A DNA stretch of 64,000 nt from Arthrobacter sp042667405 (lineage in GTDB: Bacteria > Actinomycetota > Actinomycetes > Actinomycetales > Micrococcaceae), in assembly GCF_042667405.1 (NCBI RefSeq), contig NZ_JBHVAL010000021.1, forward strand, positions 11,505 to 75,504, given 5' to 3'. Positions 26,289-35,364 of this stretch are shown in pieces. A model generated the notes under the pieces. It made no database searches. It worked only from the letters and a program-made list of their open reading frames with translations, and was not told where the DNA came from. Position 1 is the stretch's first letter; the number at the start of each line of letters is the position of its first letter. A program made the position numbers and the translations under genes.

Positions 26289-27251
26289 TTAGCAGCCGAG
26301 CTGCTCTACGGCCTCAAGGACATCGTGGACGGTAACGGCCATCAGCGCCGGATCAGGCTCGGCTGAGAACACATCACCGCGGCGGAGTTCGACGGCGGTA
26401 AGCACCACGTGCGGTCCCGGCGGCGGTCCCCATTCTTCCGCGGGCGCAGGTCCGAACAGGACGACGGACGGGCGCTCATAAGCGGAGGCCAGATGTGCCG
26501 CGCCCGTGTCAGCTGAAATGACCAAGCGGGCATCTGCGATGGTTGCCGCGAATTCGGCGAGGCTTTGACGCCCGGCCAGCAGGCCGTCGTCGAGGTTTGC
26601 TCCCTTGAGTTTCGCGAGGGCGGCGGTCTCTTCTGCGCGGGCGCGCTCCGACGTGCCCCCGGTCAGCACCACCTGATGGCCGGCGGCCGCGAGCTGGACG
26701 GCAACGTCCGCGAACCGTTCCACGGGCCACAGCCTGCTGCCGTAGGCGGCACCCACATGGATCACGGTGGCTCCGGGACGCGGCGAAGGAACCTCCGGGC
26801 GGTTGAGGCGGTAGTCGAGGGGATCGGCGTCGATCCCGTGCCAATTGAGCAGCCGGGTCCACCGTTCACGTTCGGGGATGCCCGTGATCCACTCAGGACC
26901 GTCGAGGCCGTCGGATGCATGCGCGATCACCCGGTTTGCGCCCAATTCCTTGATCCGGAGCCGGCTCTCGGGCCCGTTCCCATGCAGGTTGACCGCGACG
27001 TCCACTGCGCCGTGGGGAACGGTCAGGGGGGCATCGAGCCCCGGCGTGGGCAGGTGGCCGATGCCGCCAACCAACTCAAGTGCCTCAGCGATCCATGCCG
27101 GACCGGCGTACACAATCCGGTGCTCCGGGAACGCCCTCCGCAAGCCGCGCAGTGCCGGAACAGCGACCAGGAGATCGCCGAGTTTCAGGGCGCGCAGGGC
27201 GAGCAACAGGGGTTGGTCCTGGTGGTCCTGCCTGTTCAATGCTGTGTCCAT
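26289..27251 (-). CDS. GT9-family (heptosyltransferase-like) glycosyltransferase A
   Basis: This 320-residue protein is of glycosyltransferase family 9, named for ADP-heptose:LPS heptosyltransferases. Family landmarks are LRALKLGDLLVAVPALRGLR at the N-terminus, HVGAAYGSRLWPVERFADV in the middle, and the donor-binding VISADTGAAHLASAYERPSV with FGPAPAEEWGPP. GGGAGG precedes ATG 27251; the frame is open far upstream without similarity. It diverges from gmhB by 86 nt, so it shares the control region of the heptose operon. The acceptor is unknown. Confidence 0.85.
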   Translation of the reverse strand: MDTALNRQDHQDQPLLLALRALKLGDLLVAVPALRGLRRAFPEHRIVYAGPAWIAEALELVGGIGHLPTPGLDAPLTVPHGAVDVAVNLHGNGPESRLRIKELGANRVIAHASDGLDGPEWITGIPERERWTRLLNWHGIDADPLDYRLNRPEVPSPRPGATVIHVGAAYGSRLWPVERFADVAVQLAAAGHQVVLTGGTSERARAEETAALAKLKGANLDDGLLAGRQSLAEFAATIADARLVISADTGAAHLASAYERPSVVLFGPAPAEEWGPPPGPHVVLTAVELRRGDVFSAEPDPALMAVTVHDVLEAVEQLGC

Positions 27252-27337
27252 AGTGGCCTCCCGCTGAGAGTCTAGCGGCATGAAACTTCTCAAGGCGGCG
27301 TTGTTTAGCGTCCGGAGAACTGGGGAACGTTGCGGGT

Positions 27338-27910
27338 ATGGGAGGAACCGGAACGTTGAAGGCGGTCCTGTTTGACCGCGATGGAACACTCGTTGTTGAC
27401 GTGCCATACAACGGCGATCCGCAGCTGGTGCGGCCCATGGACGGTGCCCTGTCGGCGCTGCGGAAAGTCCGGGAGGCCGGCTTGGCCACTGGGGTGGTGA
27501 GCAACCAGTCGGGCGTGGCGCGTGGACTGTTGACCTTGGAGCAGGTGGCGTCAGTGAACAGCCGGGTGGAGCAGGTGCTGGGGCCGTTCGATGTGTGGGA
27601 GATCTGCCCGCATGGACCGGCTGACGGCTGCGAATGCCGCAAGCCCGCTCCCGGAATGATCCTGTCCGCGTGCCGGAGGTTGGGGGTCGCTCCCGAGGAA
27701 AGTGCTTTCGTCGGCGATATAGGCGCCGACATTGAGGCGGCGACGGCGGCCGGGTCCCGCGCCGTGCTGGTGCCAACACCCGTGACCAGGCAAGAGGAAA
27801 TCGACGCCGCCGAAGTAGTGGCACCGAACCTCAGCCACGCCGTGGAACTCCTGCTCCGCGGCCACATCGCGCCGGAAAAGACCACCAACAGACAGGATGC
27901 CCCTGCATGA
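27338..27910 (+). CDS. gmhB: D-glycero-D-manno-heptose 1,7-bisphosphate phosphatase (HAD-IIIA)
   Basis: The 190-residue HAD-IIIA phosphatase has motif I AVLFDRDGTLVVDVPYNGD, motif II VSNQSGVARG, the zinc-binding loop CPHGPADGCECRKP and motif IV FVGDIGADIEAA. GmhB removes the 7-phosphate from heptose 1,7-bisphosphate. Neighbouring GmhA and HldE homologues make this assignment better than histidinol phosphatase. The start is ambiguous: ATG 27338, or TTG 27356 preceded by GGAGG. It is first of six genes with 4-nt overlaps. Confidence 0.84.
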   Translation: MGGTGTLKAVLFDRDGTLVVDVPYNGDPQLVRPMDGALSALRKVREAGLATGVVSNQSGVARGLLTLEQVASVNSRVEQVLGPFDVWEICPHGPADGCECRKPAPGMILSACRRLGVAPEESAFVGDIGADIEAATAAGSRAVLVPTPVTRQEEIDAAEVVAPNLSHAVELLLRGHIAPEKTTNRQDAPA

Positions 27911-28995
27911 GTCGCGTCCTGGTAGCCCGCTTGGACAGCATGGGCGACGTCCTGCTGTCAGGGCCCGCCCTGCGTGCCGTAGCCAACGGAAGCCGTCCGG
28001 ACGGAAGCCGCCCCAACGACGTCGTTCTCCTGTGCGGCCCCGAAGGAGCAGCCGCTGCGGAGATGCTGCCCGGGGTGACCCAGGTGCACACCTGGGCCTC
28101 TCCGTGGATAGTGAACCCTGCCCCGCCGGTCACGGAGGAAATGACCACGGGGCTCATCAACTTCGTCCGGAGTTCCCGCATCGAGGAGGCCGTGATCTTC
28201 ACGTCCTTCCACCAATCCCCGCTCCCGCTGGCACTGCTCCTGCGCCTCGCCGGCGTCCGGAAGATCACCGGGGCATCGACGGACTATGCAGGCTCGCTCC
28301 TGGACATCCGGCTCAAGCCGGGCGAGGACTTTCCCGAAGACCAACCGGAAGCCGTGCGTGCCCTCACCATCGCCGAAGCCGGCGGGTACGTCCTGCCCAA
28401 CGGCGACGACGGGAAACTCCGCATCACCGCGGGAGAGGACCCTGAGGGGCTGGCCGACGAGCTGGCTGAAGGGGGCCAGTACATCGTGGTCCACCCCGGC
28501 GCCGCAGCTCCGGCCAGGGCGTGGCCGGCGTTGCATCACGCGGCAACTGTGGAACTGCTGGAAGCCTACGGGCACCGGGTGGTGGTCACGGGCGGACCCA
28601 GCGAAGCATCCCTCACGGCAACGGTCGCCGGGCCCTCGGCAAGGAACCTCGGCGGTGGCACCAACCTCCGGACGCTCGCAGCGGTACTGGCCGGGGCCGC
28701 CGTCGTGGTTACCGGCAATACCGGACCCGCGCATCTCGCGGCAGCGGTGGGCACTCCCGTGGTGTGTCTGTTCGCCCCCGTCGTCCCGGCCATCCGATGG
28801 GCCCCGTACGGGGTCCCCCTGGAACTGCTGGGCGACCAGGAAGCGCCCTGTAAAAACTCCCGGGCACGCGTGTGTCCCGTCCCGGGACATCCCTGCTTGA
28901 GTTCGGTAACCCCGGAACAGGTGGTTGAAGCGGTCGAACGGCTCCTGGGCGGCGTTTCCTCCCTGGCTACCCGACGAAAGGTGTGGAAACCATGA
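27907..28995 (+). CDS. GT9-family (heptosyltransferase-like) glycosyltransferase B
   Basis: The 362-residue protein opens with VLVARLDSMGDVLLSGPALRA and continues with VHPGAAAPARAWPALHHAATV and VVTGNTGPAHLAAAVGTPVV plus LFAPVVPAIRWAP, the donor-site signature of GT9. A Cys-containing tail (CKNSRARVCPVPGHPCL) fits the family's C-terminal domain. ATG overlaps the gmhB stop (ATGA). It would transfer a heptose from an NDP-heptose to an unknown acceptor at the cytoplasmic face. Confidence 0.86.
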   Translation: MSRVLVARLDSMGDVLLSGPALRAVANGSRPDGSRPNDVVLLCGPEGAAAAEMLPGVTQVHTWASPWIVNPAPPVTEEMTTGLINFVRSSRIEEAVIFTSFHQSPLPLALLLRLAGVRKITGASTDYAGSLLDIRLKPGEDFPEDQPEAVRALTIAEAGGYVLPNGDDGKLRITAGEDPEGLADELAEGGQYIVVHPGAAAPARAWPALHHAATVELLEAYGHRVVVTGGPSEASLTATVAGPSARNLGGGTNLRTLAAVLAGAAVVVTGNTGPAHLAAAVGTPVVCLFAPVVPAIRWAPYGVPLELLGDQEAPCKNSRARVCPVPGHPCLSSVTPEQVVEAVERLLGGVSSLATRRKVWKP

Positions 28996-30026
28996 GGATC
29001 CTGGTGTGGCACGTGCACGGCGGGTGGATGGAGGCCTTCGTCCGCGGCCGGCACGAGTACCTGCTTCCAAAGACATCCGACGGCGGCGCCTGGGGTTTGG
29101 GACGCGGCGGACGCGACTGGCCTGCCGCGGCGCAGGAAGTGGATCTGGACACCCTCGACCCCGACAGCATCGACGCAGTGGTGCTGCAAAGGCCCGAGGA
29201 AATCGCGGCCGTTGCCCGGACCCTCGGACGCCGGCCGGGTGTTGACCTGCCTGCCGTCTACCTCGAACACAACACCCCCAAAGGCGACGTTCCCTTCACC
29301 CTGCACCCGCTGGCGGACCAAAGCGCCATTCCCGTGGTCCACGTGACCCATTTCAACCGGCTCTTCTGGGACACCGGCTCGGCGGGCACAACGGTCATTG
29401 AACACGGCATCCCGGACCCCGGTCGGCTATACACCGGTGAACACGAAGAAATGGGGGTGGTGGTCAACGAACCCGTAAGGCGGGGCCGTGTCACGGGAAC
29501 GGATCTGTTGCCCGGATTCGCGGGAGTGGGACCCTTGCGCGTGTTCGGCATGGGGACCGAAGCCCTGCCGCAGGCCCTTAACCTGAAGGGCCTTGGCCTC
29601 AGCGATGAAAGGCTCCGCATCGCCGGTGACGTGCCCGCCCCGCAACTGCACCAGCAACTGGCCCGTTGCCGCCTCTATCTGCACCCCTTGCGGTGGACCT
29701 CGCTGGGGCTGGCCTTGCTCGAAGCCATGCACCTCGGCATGCCCGTTTTGGCCCTGGCCACCACCGAGGCTGCCTGCGCCATACCGCATGGCGCAGGCCT
29801 GGTCTCCAACGACGTCGACGAGCTCCAAAGGTTCGCCAAGCGGTTGCTGGATGACCCCGACGACGCGTTCGCCATGGGCATGGTCGCGCGTGAGGCCGCC
29901 CTGGAACGGTACGGGCTGGACAAGTTTCTCCGTGCCTGGGACGAGGTGCTGGCCGATCTTCCCGCCAGCCGTGTCCCCGCAAGCTACGTCGCTGCAAACC
30001 ATGACACCGAGAGGACACACCCATGA
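28992..30026 (+). CDS. GT1/GT4-like glycosyltransferase
   Basis: The 344-residue GT-B glycosyltransferase starts MRILVWHVHGGWMEAFVRG at an ATG overlapping the previous stop; GTG 28983 is a less likely start. The C-terminal donor domain contains GDVPAPQLHQQLARCRLYLH and SLGLALLEAMHLGMPVLAL. The family's E-x7-E pair is incomplete: the second Glu is present (LLEAM) but the first position is Thr, which may change donor phosphate contacts. VYLEHNTPKGDVPF and VIEHGIPDP are typical acceptor-side loops. Donor and acceptor are unknown. Confidence 0.8.
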   Translation: MRILVWHVHGGWMEAFVRGRHEYLLPKTSDGGAWGLGRGGRDWPAAAQEVDLDTLDPDSIDAVVLQRPEEIAAVARTLGRRPGVDLPAVYLEHNTPKGDVPFTLHPLADQSAIPVVHVTHFNRLFWDTGSAGTTVIEHGIPDPGRLYTGEHEEMGVVVNEPVRRGRVTGTDLLPGFAGVGPLRVFGMGTEALPQALNLKGLGLSDERLRIAGDVPAPQLHQQLARCRLYLHPLRWTSLGLALLEAMHLGMPVLALATTEAACAIPHGAGLVSNDVDELQRFAKRLLDDPDDAFAMGMVAREAALERYGLDKFLRAWDEVLADLPASRVPASYVAANHDTERTHP

Positions 30027-31291
30027 AAATCTCCATGGTTTCCGAACACGCCAGTCCGCTGGCTGCCCTGGGAGGGGTAGACGCCGGCGGGCAGAACGTC
30101 CACGTGGCGGCACTGTCCTCCTCCCTGGCCGACCGCGGCCACCAGGTCACGGTCTACACGCGGCGCGACGACCCCGGGCTGCCGGCCCGGGTCAAGGTTG
30201 GCCCGGGGCTCACCGTGGTCAACGTGGATGCGGGGCCACCCACGAGGGTCCCCAAGGACGAGCTTCTGCCGTACATGGGTGAGCTGGCGGACGGAATCTG
30301 CGAGGATTGGGCGGGTCAAACACCGGACGTGATCCACGCACACTTCTGGATGTCCGGCCTCGCAGCTATCCAGGCCTCGCGCAGGGCCGGCACCGCCAAC
30401 CCCGTGCCAGTGGTCCAGACCTTTCACGCGCTGGGATCGGTCAAGCGCAGGCACCAGGGCGCCGCGGACACCAGTCCGCCCGCCCGCGAATGGCTGGAAC
30501 CATGGGTTGGCCGCACCGCGGACTGGGTGATCGCCACCTGCCCGGATGAGGTCTTCGAACTCAAAGCCCTGGGCATCAGCAGGTCCAAAATTTCCATAGC
30601 CCCCTGCGGCGTGGACCTCACCCTCTTTCCCGGAACGTCCGACGCCGAACCCAAGTCCCGCACGCACCGGATCCTCAGCGTGGGGCGCCTGGTGCAACGC
30701 AAGGGGGTGGACCTGATCATCCGGGCCCTTCCGCTCCTGGCGCAGGCCGGCTTCGACGATGTGGAGCTGTTGATTGTCGGCGGCTCCGGCGACGCCCTCA
30801 ACCTTGAAGAGGATCCCGAAGCCCAGCGGCTCAGGTCCCTGGCCAAGGAGCTCGGCGTTGAGGACAGGGTGACCATGCGTGGACAGGTTCCTCGTGATTC
30901 CATGCCCGCTATCTTCCGCAGTGCCGACGCCGTGGTCTGCACGCCCTGGTATGAGCCCTTCGGCATTGTTCCGCTTGAGGCAATGGCCTGCGGAGTGCCG
31001 GTGGTAGCCGCCGCTGTAGGTGGATTGCGGGAAACGGTAGTGGACCAGAAGACGGGGCTCCACGTTCCACCCCGGGACCCGGAAGCCCTTGCCGAAGCAC
31101 TGGAGAAACTGCTGGCAGACCCCGAACTTCGCGCGGATATGGGCCGGGCCGGTTCCCGCCGGGCACGCTCACGGTACTCCTGGGAGCGCATCGCAGCTGA
31201 CACCGAGAAGGCGTACAGATCCGTTCTTGCCGCCGGATTGTCCCGGCAGGCCGACGAAGGTTTGGAACCATTGGAAGGAACGGCGCTGTGA
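30023..31291 (+). CDS. GT4-family glycosyltransferase
   Basis: The 422-residue retaining GT-B enzyme begins MKISMVSEHASPLAALGGVDAG, with the Gly-rich GGQNVHVAALS loop near residues 25-35. Its HAHFWMSGLAAI motif and the donor-site RLVQRKGVDLIIRALPLL are typical. The E-x7-E pair is complete in WYEPFGIVPLEAMACG. It resembles sucrose-phosphate-synthase/MshA-type GT4 enzymes in layout. ATGA overlap with the previous gene puts it in the same translation unit. The sugar is unknown. Confidence 0.87.
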   Translation: MKISMVSEHASPLAALGGVDAGGQNVHVAALSSSLADRGHQVTVYTRRDDPGLPARVKVGPGLTVVNVDAGPPTRVPKDELLPYMGELADGICEDWAGQTPDVIHAHFWMSGLAAIQASRRAGTANPVPVVQTFHALGSVKRRHQGAADTSPPAREWLEPWVGRTADWVIATCPDEVFELKALGISRSKISIAPCGVDLTLFPGTSDAEPKSRTHRILSVGRLVQRKGVDLIIRALPLLAQAGFDDVELLIVGGSGDALNLEEDPEAQRLRSLAKELGVEDRVTMRGQVPRDSMPAIFRSADAVVCTPWYEPFGIVPLEAMACGVPVVAAAVGGLRETVVDQKTGLHVPPRDPEALAEALEKLLADPELRADMGRAGSRRARSRYSWERIAADTEKAYRSVLAAGLSRQADEGLEPLEGTAL

Positions 31292-31983
31292 CAATTCAAG
31301 GCCGCGTGACCACCGAATCCGCCCTTCCGGGCTTCATTCCCGATACCCTTCCGGCGCGTTGGGGATCAGGCCCCACCCACAACGACGCCGTCACCACCCA
31401 TCTGGACAACGTCCTGCCCGCGCTCGACTCCTTGCGCTCGCAATCACACCTGTTGTCGGCATGGGGAACCGAACTGGCTACAAGGCTCCTGTCCGGGCAG
31501 CGCCTGCTCGCGGCGGGCAACGGCGGCTCAGCTGCCGAGGCACAGCACCTGACGGCCGAACTCGTGGGCCGCTTTGACGAAGAACGTGCACCGTTTTCGG
31601 CGATCTCGTTGCACTCCGAGTCTTCCGCAGTCACGGCGTTGTCCAACGATTATGGCTACGACGAAGTTTTCTCCCGCCAGGTCAGGGCGCACGGCCGGGC
31701 AGGAGACGTGCTCATCCTTCTGTCCACCAGCGGGCGCAGCCCCAATCTGCTCAACGCTGTCCGGGCAGCGAAGGAACGCGGCGTCCTCACCTGGGCACTG
31801 ACCGGCGCAGGACCCAACCCCCTCTCCGAAGCCTGCGATCAAGCCATCACCGTCGAAGCCATCGCTGCCAACGCCCAGGAAGGCCATTTGATCGCCATCC
31901 ATGCCGTGTGCCGCGCCTTTGATGCCGAGGTGGCCCGGCGAACAGACCGGGGTCCGGGGTCGTTTGGTGGCGGTCAACCATGA
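31288..31983 (+). CDS. gmhA: sedoheptulose 7-phosphate isomerase (SIS domain)
   Basis: The 231-residue SIS-fold protein matches GmhA, which converts sedoheptulose 7-phosphate to D-glycero-D-manno-heptose 7-phosphate. Visible are AAGNGGSAAEAQHLTAELVG, with His and Glu at the zinc site; ALSNDYGYDEVFSRQV; LSTSGRSPNLLNAVRAA (phosphate binding); and NAQEGHLIAIHAVC, with the Gln/His ligands. It carries about 35 extra N-terminal residues compared with E. coli. GTG start overlaps the previous stop (GTGA). Confidence 0.88.
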   Translation: MTIQGRVTTESALPGFIPDTLPARWGSGPTHNDAVTTHLDNVLPALDSLRSQSHLLSAWGTELATRLLSGQRLLAAGNGGSAAEAQHLTAELVGRFDEERAPFSAISLHSESSAVTALSNDYGYDEVFSRQVRAHGRAGDVLILLSTSGRSPNLLNAVRAAKERGVLTWALTGAGPNPLSEACDQAITVEAIAANAQEGHLIAIHAVCRAFDAEVARRTDRGPGSFGGGQP

Positions 31984-33413
31984 GGATCACGGTAGTAGGT
32001 GACCTCCTTCTGGACGTCGACATCAACGGGACCGCCACCCGACTCAGCCCCGACGCGCCCGTGCCTGTGGTCGACGTCGGTGATGTCCGGCGTCGGGCAG
32101 GCGGCGCCGGGCTGGTGGCCACCGTACTGGCGCGCGACGGCCATGATGTCTCGCTGGTCACCGCGGTATCGGACGACGACGGCGCAAGCCACCTTAGGCG
32201 CGCACTGGCCGGCGTGTCGGTACTCGCCGGAGCCCCGCTGGCTCCCACGCCCACCAAGACCCGCGTGCGGATCGGGACTCATCCGATGGTCCGCTTCGAT
32301 CAAGGGTGTGCAGCGGCCCCGGTCCCGTCCAGTACAGGGGAGATGCTTGCCGCCATCACATCGGCGGATGCCATTGTGGTGGCGGATTATGGTCGTGGGA
32401 TCACCGCCAACACCGACATCCGGGACGCCCTGACGGACGCCGCCCGGCGCATCCCCGTGGTGTGGGATCCGCACCCTTCCGGTTCGGACCCCGTGGCAGG
32501 AGTGTCCGTAGTGACGCCCAACCTTGCCGAGGCCACCGCGTCCGCGAAGGCAGGCGGTTCCGGCACCGGCGCTGAAGAAGCCGGCCGTTACCTTCTGGAC
32601 AAGTGGGGAAGTTCGTCCGTGCTGGTCACCAGGGGCGAAGACGGTGCGCTGCTGTTGTGCTCGGACGGCTCAGCCGAGAGCATCCCTGCGCCAATCACCA
32701 ACGTGAGCGACCCCTGCGGGGCAGGTGACCGCCTGGCAGGCAGCCTCGCCGTGCACCTTGGCTCAGGCTTGGACCTGGCGCAGGCCGCTGCCCGGGCTGT
32801 GGAGGACGCGTCTGCGTTCCTCGCCGCCGGGGGAGCGGCAGCACTGGCCGCGGCGGACGGAGCTGACGCGGCGGACGGGGCGGACGCGGCGGATCCGCCC
32901 GAGGTGGGTCCCGCCGTCGAACTTAAAGGCTTGGAACTCGTGGATACCGCCGATCTTTACCCCGACGGCGTCCGCCTTGCCCGTTCCATCCGGGATTCGG
33001 GCGGGACGGTGGTGGCGACCGGGGGGTGTTTCGACCTCCTGCACGCAGGCCACGCACGCACACTGGCAGCAGCGCGAAGCATGGGCGACTGCCTGATTGT
33101 GTGCCTGAACTCGGACGAATCCGTCCGCCGGCTCAAGGGCGCGCATCGGCCGATTGTCAACGTGGAAGACCGCGCGGAATTGTTGCTCGCCCTCGAATGC
33201 GTCGACGCCGTCGTGGTCTTCGGCGAGGACACCCCCGAAGCCTGCCTCGCCCAAATAAGGCCCGGCATCTGGGTCAAAGGCGGCGACTACACCCCCGAAG
33301 AATTGCCGGAAGCCCGCCTCCTGGCGGATTGGGGAGGGCACTGCGTCACGGTGCCGTTCCACCCGGCACGCTCCACCAGCGGCCTGGCAGCAGCACTGGC
33401 CAAGGTCAGCTGA
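31980..33413 (+). CDS. hldE: bifunctional heptose kinase/nucleotidyltransferase HldE-like protein 1
   Basis: The 477-residue fusion has a PfkB-type sugar kinase (about 1-295; RITVVGDLLLDVDINGTATR, then the catalytic SDPCGAGDRLAGSLAVH) and a C-terminal cytidylyltransferase-fold domain (about 340-477; ATGGCFDLLHAGHARTLAA with the HxGH motif, and WVKGGDYTPEELPEA). HldE phosphorylates heptose 7-phosphate at C1 and later attaches a nucleotide. Between the domains is a low-complexity Ala/Asp linker with repeated ADGADAA steps. ATGA overlaps gmhA. Confidence 0.87.
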   Translation: MRITVVGDLLLDVDINGTATRLSPDAPVPVVDVGDVRRRAGGAGLVATVLARDGHDVSLVTAVSDDDGASHLRRALAGVSVLAGAPLAPTPTKTRVRIGTHPMVRFDQGCAAAPVPSSTGEMLAAITSADAIVVADYGRGITANTDIRDALTDAARRIPVVWDPHPSGSDPVAGVSVVTPNLAEATASAKAGGSGTGAEEAGRYLLDKWGSSSVLVTRGEDGALLLCSDGSAESIPAPITNVSDPCGAGDRLAGSLAVHLGSGLDLAQAAARAVEDASAFLAAGGAAALAAADGADAADGADAADPPEVGPAVELKGLELVDTADLYPDGVRLARSIRDSGGTVVATGGCFDLLHAGHARTLAAARSMGDCLIVCLNSDESVRRLKGAHRPIVNVEDRAELLLALECVDAVVVFGEDTPEACLAQIRPGIWVKGGDYTPEELPEARLLADWGGHCVTVPFHPARSTSGLAAALAKVS

Positions 33414-33442
33414 ACCTTGTTGGAATCAACGAAAGGAACCGC

Positions 33443-34138
33443 ATGAACACGCAAACACCTGGACGCGTCATCGTCACCGGAGGCGGGTCCGGCTTGGGCG
33501 CTGCGATCGTGGAGGCCATCCGCGACGCCGGTGGCACGCCCTTCGTTTTCGACCGGGACGTCAGCAACGTCTCGGGCGCCAAAGCCCTGGAAGTGGATGT
33601 CTCCAACCGTGAGGCCGTGGAAGCGGCGGTGAAGGAAGCCGCGGAAAGCCTTGGCGGCCTTGACGGGGTAGTGACGGCCGCGGGTATCGACCGCTGCGGC
33701 AAGCTGGGCGACGTCGCGGCCGAAGAATGGGAAAAGGTCATCGGAGTAAACCTCCTGGGCACCGTTTCCACGATTCGTGCGGCACTGCCGTACCTCAAGG
33801 GATCCCGTGGCCGGGCGATCACCATTGCGTCCACGCTGGGGCTCCGGGCACTTCCGGATGCCACGGCCTACTGCGCCTCCAAGTTTGGGGTCATCGGCTT
33901 CAGCCGTGCCCTGGCCGCGGAAACGGGCGGTGTCATTGGGGTTACCACCATCATCCCGGGTGGCATGAAAACCCACTTCTTCGACGACCGCGATGAACAG
34001 TACAAGCCGCAGGACGATTCCAAGCTCAACGATCCCGCCAACGTGGCGCAGGCCGTCGTGTTCGCGCTCTCACAGCCATTCGGCAGCGAGGTCCGCGAAC
34101 TCCTCATCACCCCCGCAGAAGAAGGCTCGTGGCCGTAA
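33443..34138 (+). CDS. short-chain dehydrogenase/reductase
   Basis: The 231-residue classical SDR has TGGGSGLGAAIVEA (TGxxxGxG NAD(P)-binding site), the middle TAAGIDRCGKLG, catalytic Ser in AITIAST and the Y-x3-K pair in AYCASKFGVIGFS. It probably oxidises or reduces a sugar or an intermediate of the cluster. GAAAGGA precedes ATG 33443, 29 nt after hldE. Its 3' end overlaps the convergent GT9 gene by 32 bp. The substrate is unknown. Confidence 0.85.
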   Translation: MNTQTPGRVIVTGGGSGLGAAIVEAIRDAGGTPFVFDRDVSNVSGAKALEVDVSNREAVEAAVKEAAESLGGLDGVVTAAGIDRCGKLGDVAAEEWEKVIGVNLLGTVSTIRAALPYLKGSRGRAITIASTLGLRALPDATAYCASKFGVIGFSRALAAETGGVIGVTTIIPGGMKTHFFDDRDEQYKPQDDSKLNDPANVAQAVVFALSQPFGSEVRELLITPAEEGSWP

Positions 34139-35273
34139 GGTCCAGCACGTCCTGAACAACGTCGGCCACGGCGATGCCCTTGATGAGGGTGTCGTCGTGG
34201 CCGCAGTGCGGAGCGGTCCAGCCAACCTGGGTGACGTCCGCACCGCAACGCGGGCATTGGGTCAGCCAGGACATGTGGATGCGGTGCAGGCCGCGGCCGC
34301 GCGGGCCTGCGTTGAACACGTTTCCCACCCAGAAGATGCCCACGGTGGGGGTTCCCATGGCCTGGGCCAGATGCCGTGGGCCGCTGTCGCTGGCCAGCAT
34401 CACGGTGGCCTCGGCCAGGAGCGCGGCCAGCTCACCGATTTCCAGCTCTCCTGCTACTGACCGCACGGCCTGACGCTGTCCCTCCGGGAGGCCGGCAAGC
34501 TCCGCGACCTCCTGGGCCAAGGCCTTCTCGGACCTGTCCCCGACGATCAGCACCTGCGCACCTTCGGCCGCTATGCCTGCCGCAGCTTCGGCAAAGTTCG
34601 ACGCCGGCCACCGCCTTCGCGGGTCGGTGGCGCCCGGGTGGACAACCACCAGCGACGAGCGGTCAGGGTCCTTCAACCCCGCAATGCCCTGTTGGTGTTC
34701 GGGCTTGGGGAGCAGGGGAGGAGCAATGATGGTGGGGGCTCCAGCCAAGCCAGCCACTTCCAGCCAGCGGTCGGGCTCGTTCTGGTAGTAGACGTAGTCC
34801 AGGTTCCGCTCCAACGGTTCGGCGTCCTTGGTGCGGGTTCCTGCCGTGTGCCGCGCCCCAAGGCGGAGCAGGAAAGGGTTGGAGTACCGGCCGCCGCCAT
34901 GCATCTGGACTGCGATGTCGAACTTCCGTGCCCGCATGGCTTCAAAGAAAGCTTCCTGTGCCGCCACGTCTTCCGCGTCATCTTCGAAGCGCTCGCCGTT
35001 GCGGGGACCCTCGTGCACGCCACGCGCCACGGGGAGAAGTTCGACGTCGTCCACCGGACCTTCCGTTGCCGCCACCAGTGCCGCGTGAACCGGTGTGCCC
35101 AGCAGCGTCAGGCTGGCACCTGGGTAGGCCCTCTTCAGCGCGTTCAGGGCCGGGTAGGTGTAGATCAAATCGCCCAGGCCACCGCCCCTGAGCACCGCGA
35201 TCCGCTGTACGTCACTGAATTTTTGGAGCACGGGCCCTATGCCGGACGTCAGGTCAACCAGCGGCTTTTCCAT
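34107..35273 (-). CDS. GT9-family (heptosyltransferase-like) glycosyltransferase C
   Basis: The 388-residue protein has IAVLRGGGLGDLIYTYPALN near the N-terminus, VVHPGATDPRRRWPASNFAEA in the centre and VMLASDSGPRHLAQAMGTPTVGI at the donor site. The C-terminal Cys/His-containing segment (MSWLTQCPRCGADVTQVGW, HCGHDD) resembles a small zinc-binding tail. ATG 35273 has a GAAGGA site. It lies reversed between the two hldE genes, suggesting either insertion or independent control. Confidence 0.85.
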   Translation of the reverse strand: MEKPLVDLTSGIGPVLQKFSDVQRIAVLRGGGLGDLIYTYPALNALKRAYPGASLTLLGTPVHAALVAATEGPVDDVELLPVARGVHEGPRNGERFEDDAEDVAAQEAFFEAMRARKFDIAVQMHGGGRYSNPFLLRLGARHTAGTRTKDAEPLERNLDYVYYQNEPDRWLEVAGLAGAPTIIAPPLLPKPEHQQGIAGLKDPDRSSLVVVHPGATDPRRRWPASNFAEAAAGIAAEGAQVLIVGDRSEKALAQEVAELAGLPEGQRQAVRSVAGELEIGELAALLAEATVMLASDSGPRHLAQAMGTPTVGIFWVGNVFNAGPRGRGLHRIHMSWLTQCPRCGADVTQVGWTAPHCGHDDTLIKGIAVADVVQDVLDLTATSLLLRG

Positions 35274-35364
35274 GGATACTTTTCCTTCCGGTGCACGCGT
35301 GTGAAGCACGATCCGCGGGGTACCTGAGGGGAACAGGAATTGTTGCCCAACCGGAAGGTACCCC

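Noticed and set aside
26565..27275. 236-residue forward open frame opposite GT9 protein A
   Set aside because: It is antisense to a gene with clear GT9 motifs and a good ribosome site, and shows no similarity to a known family itself.
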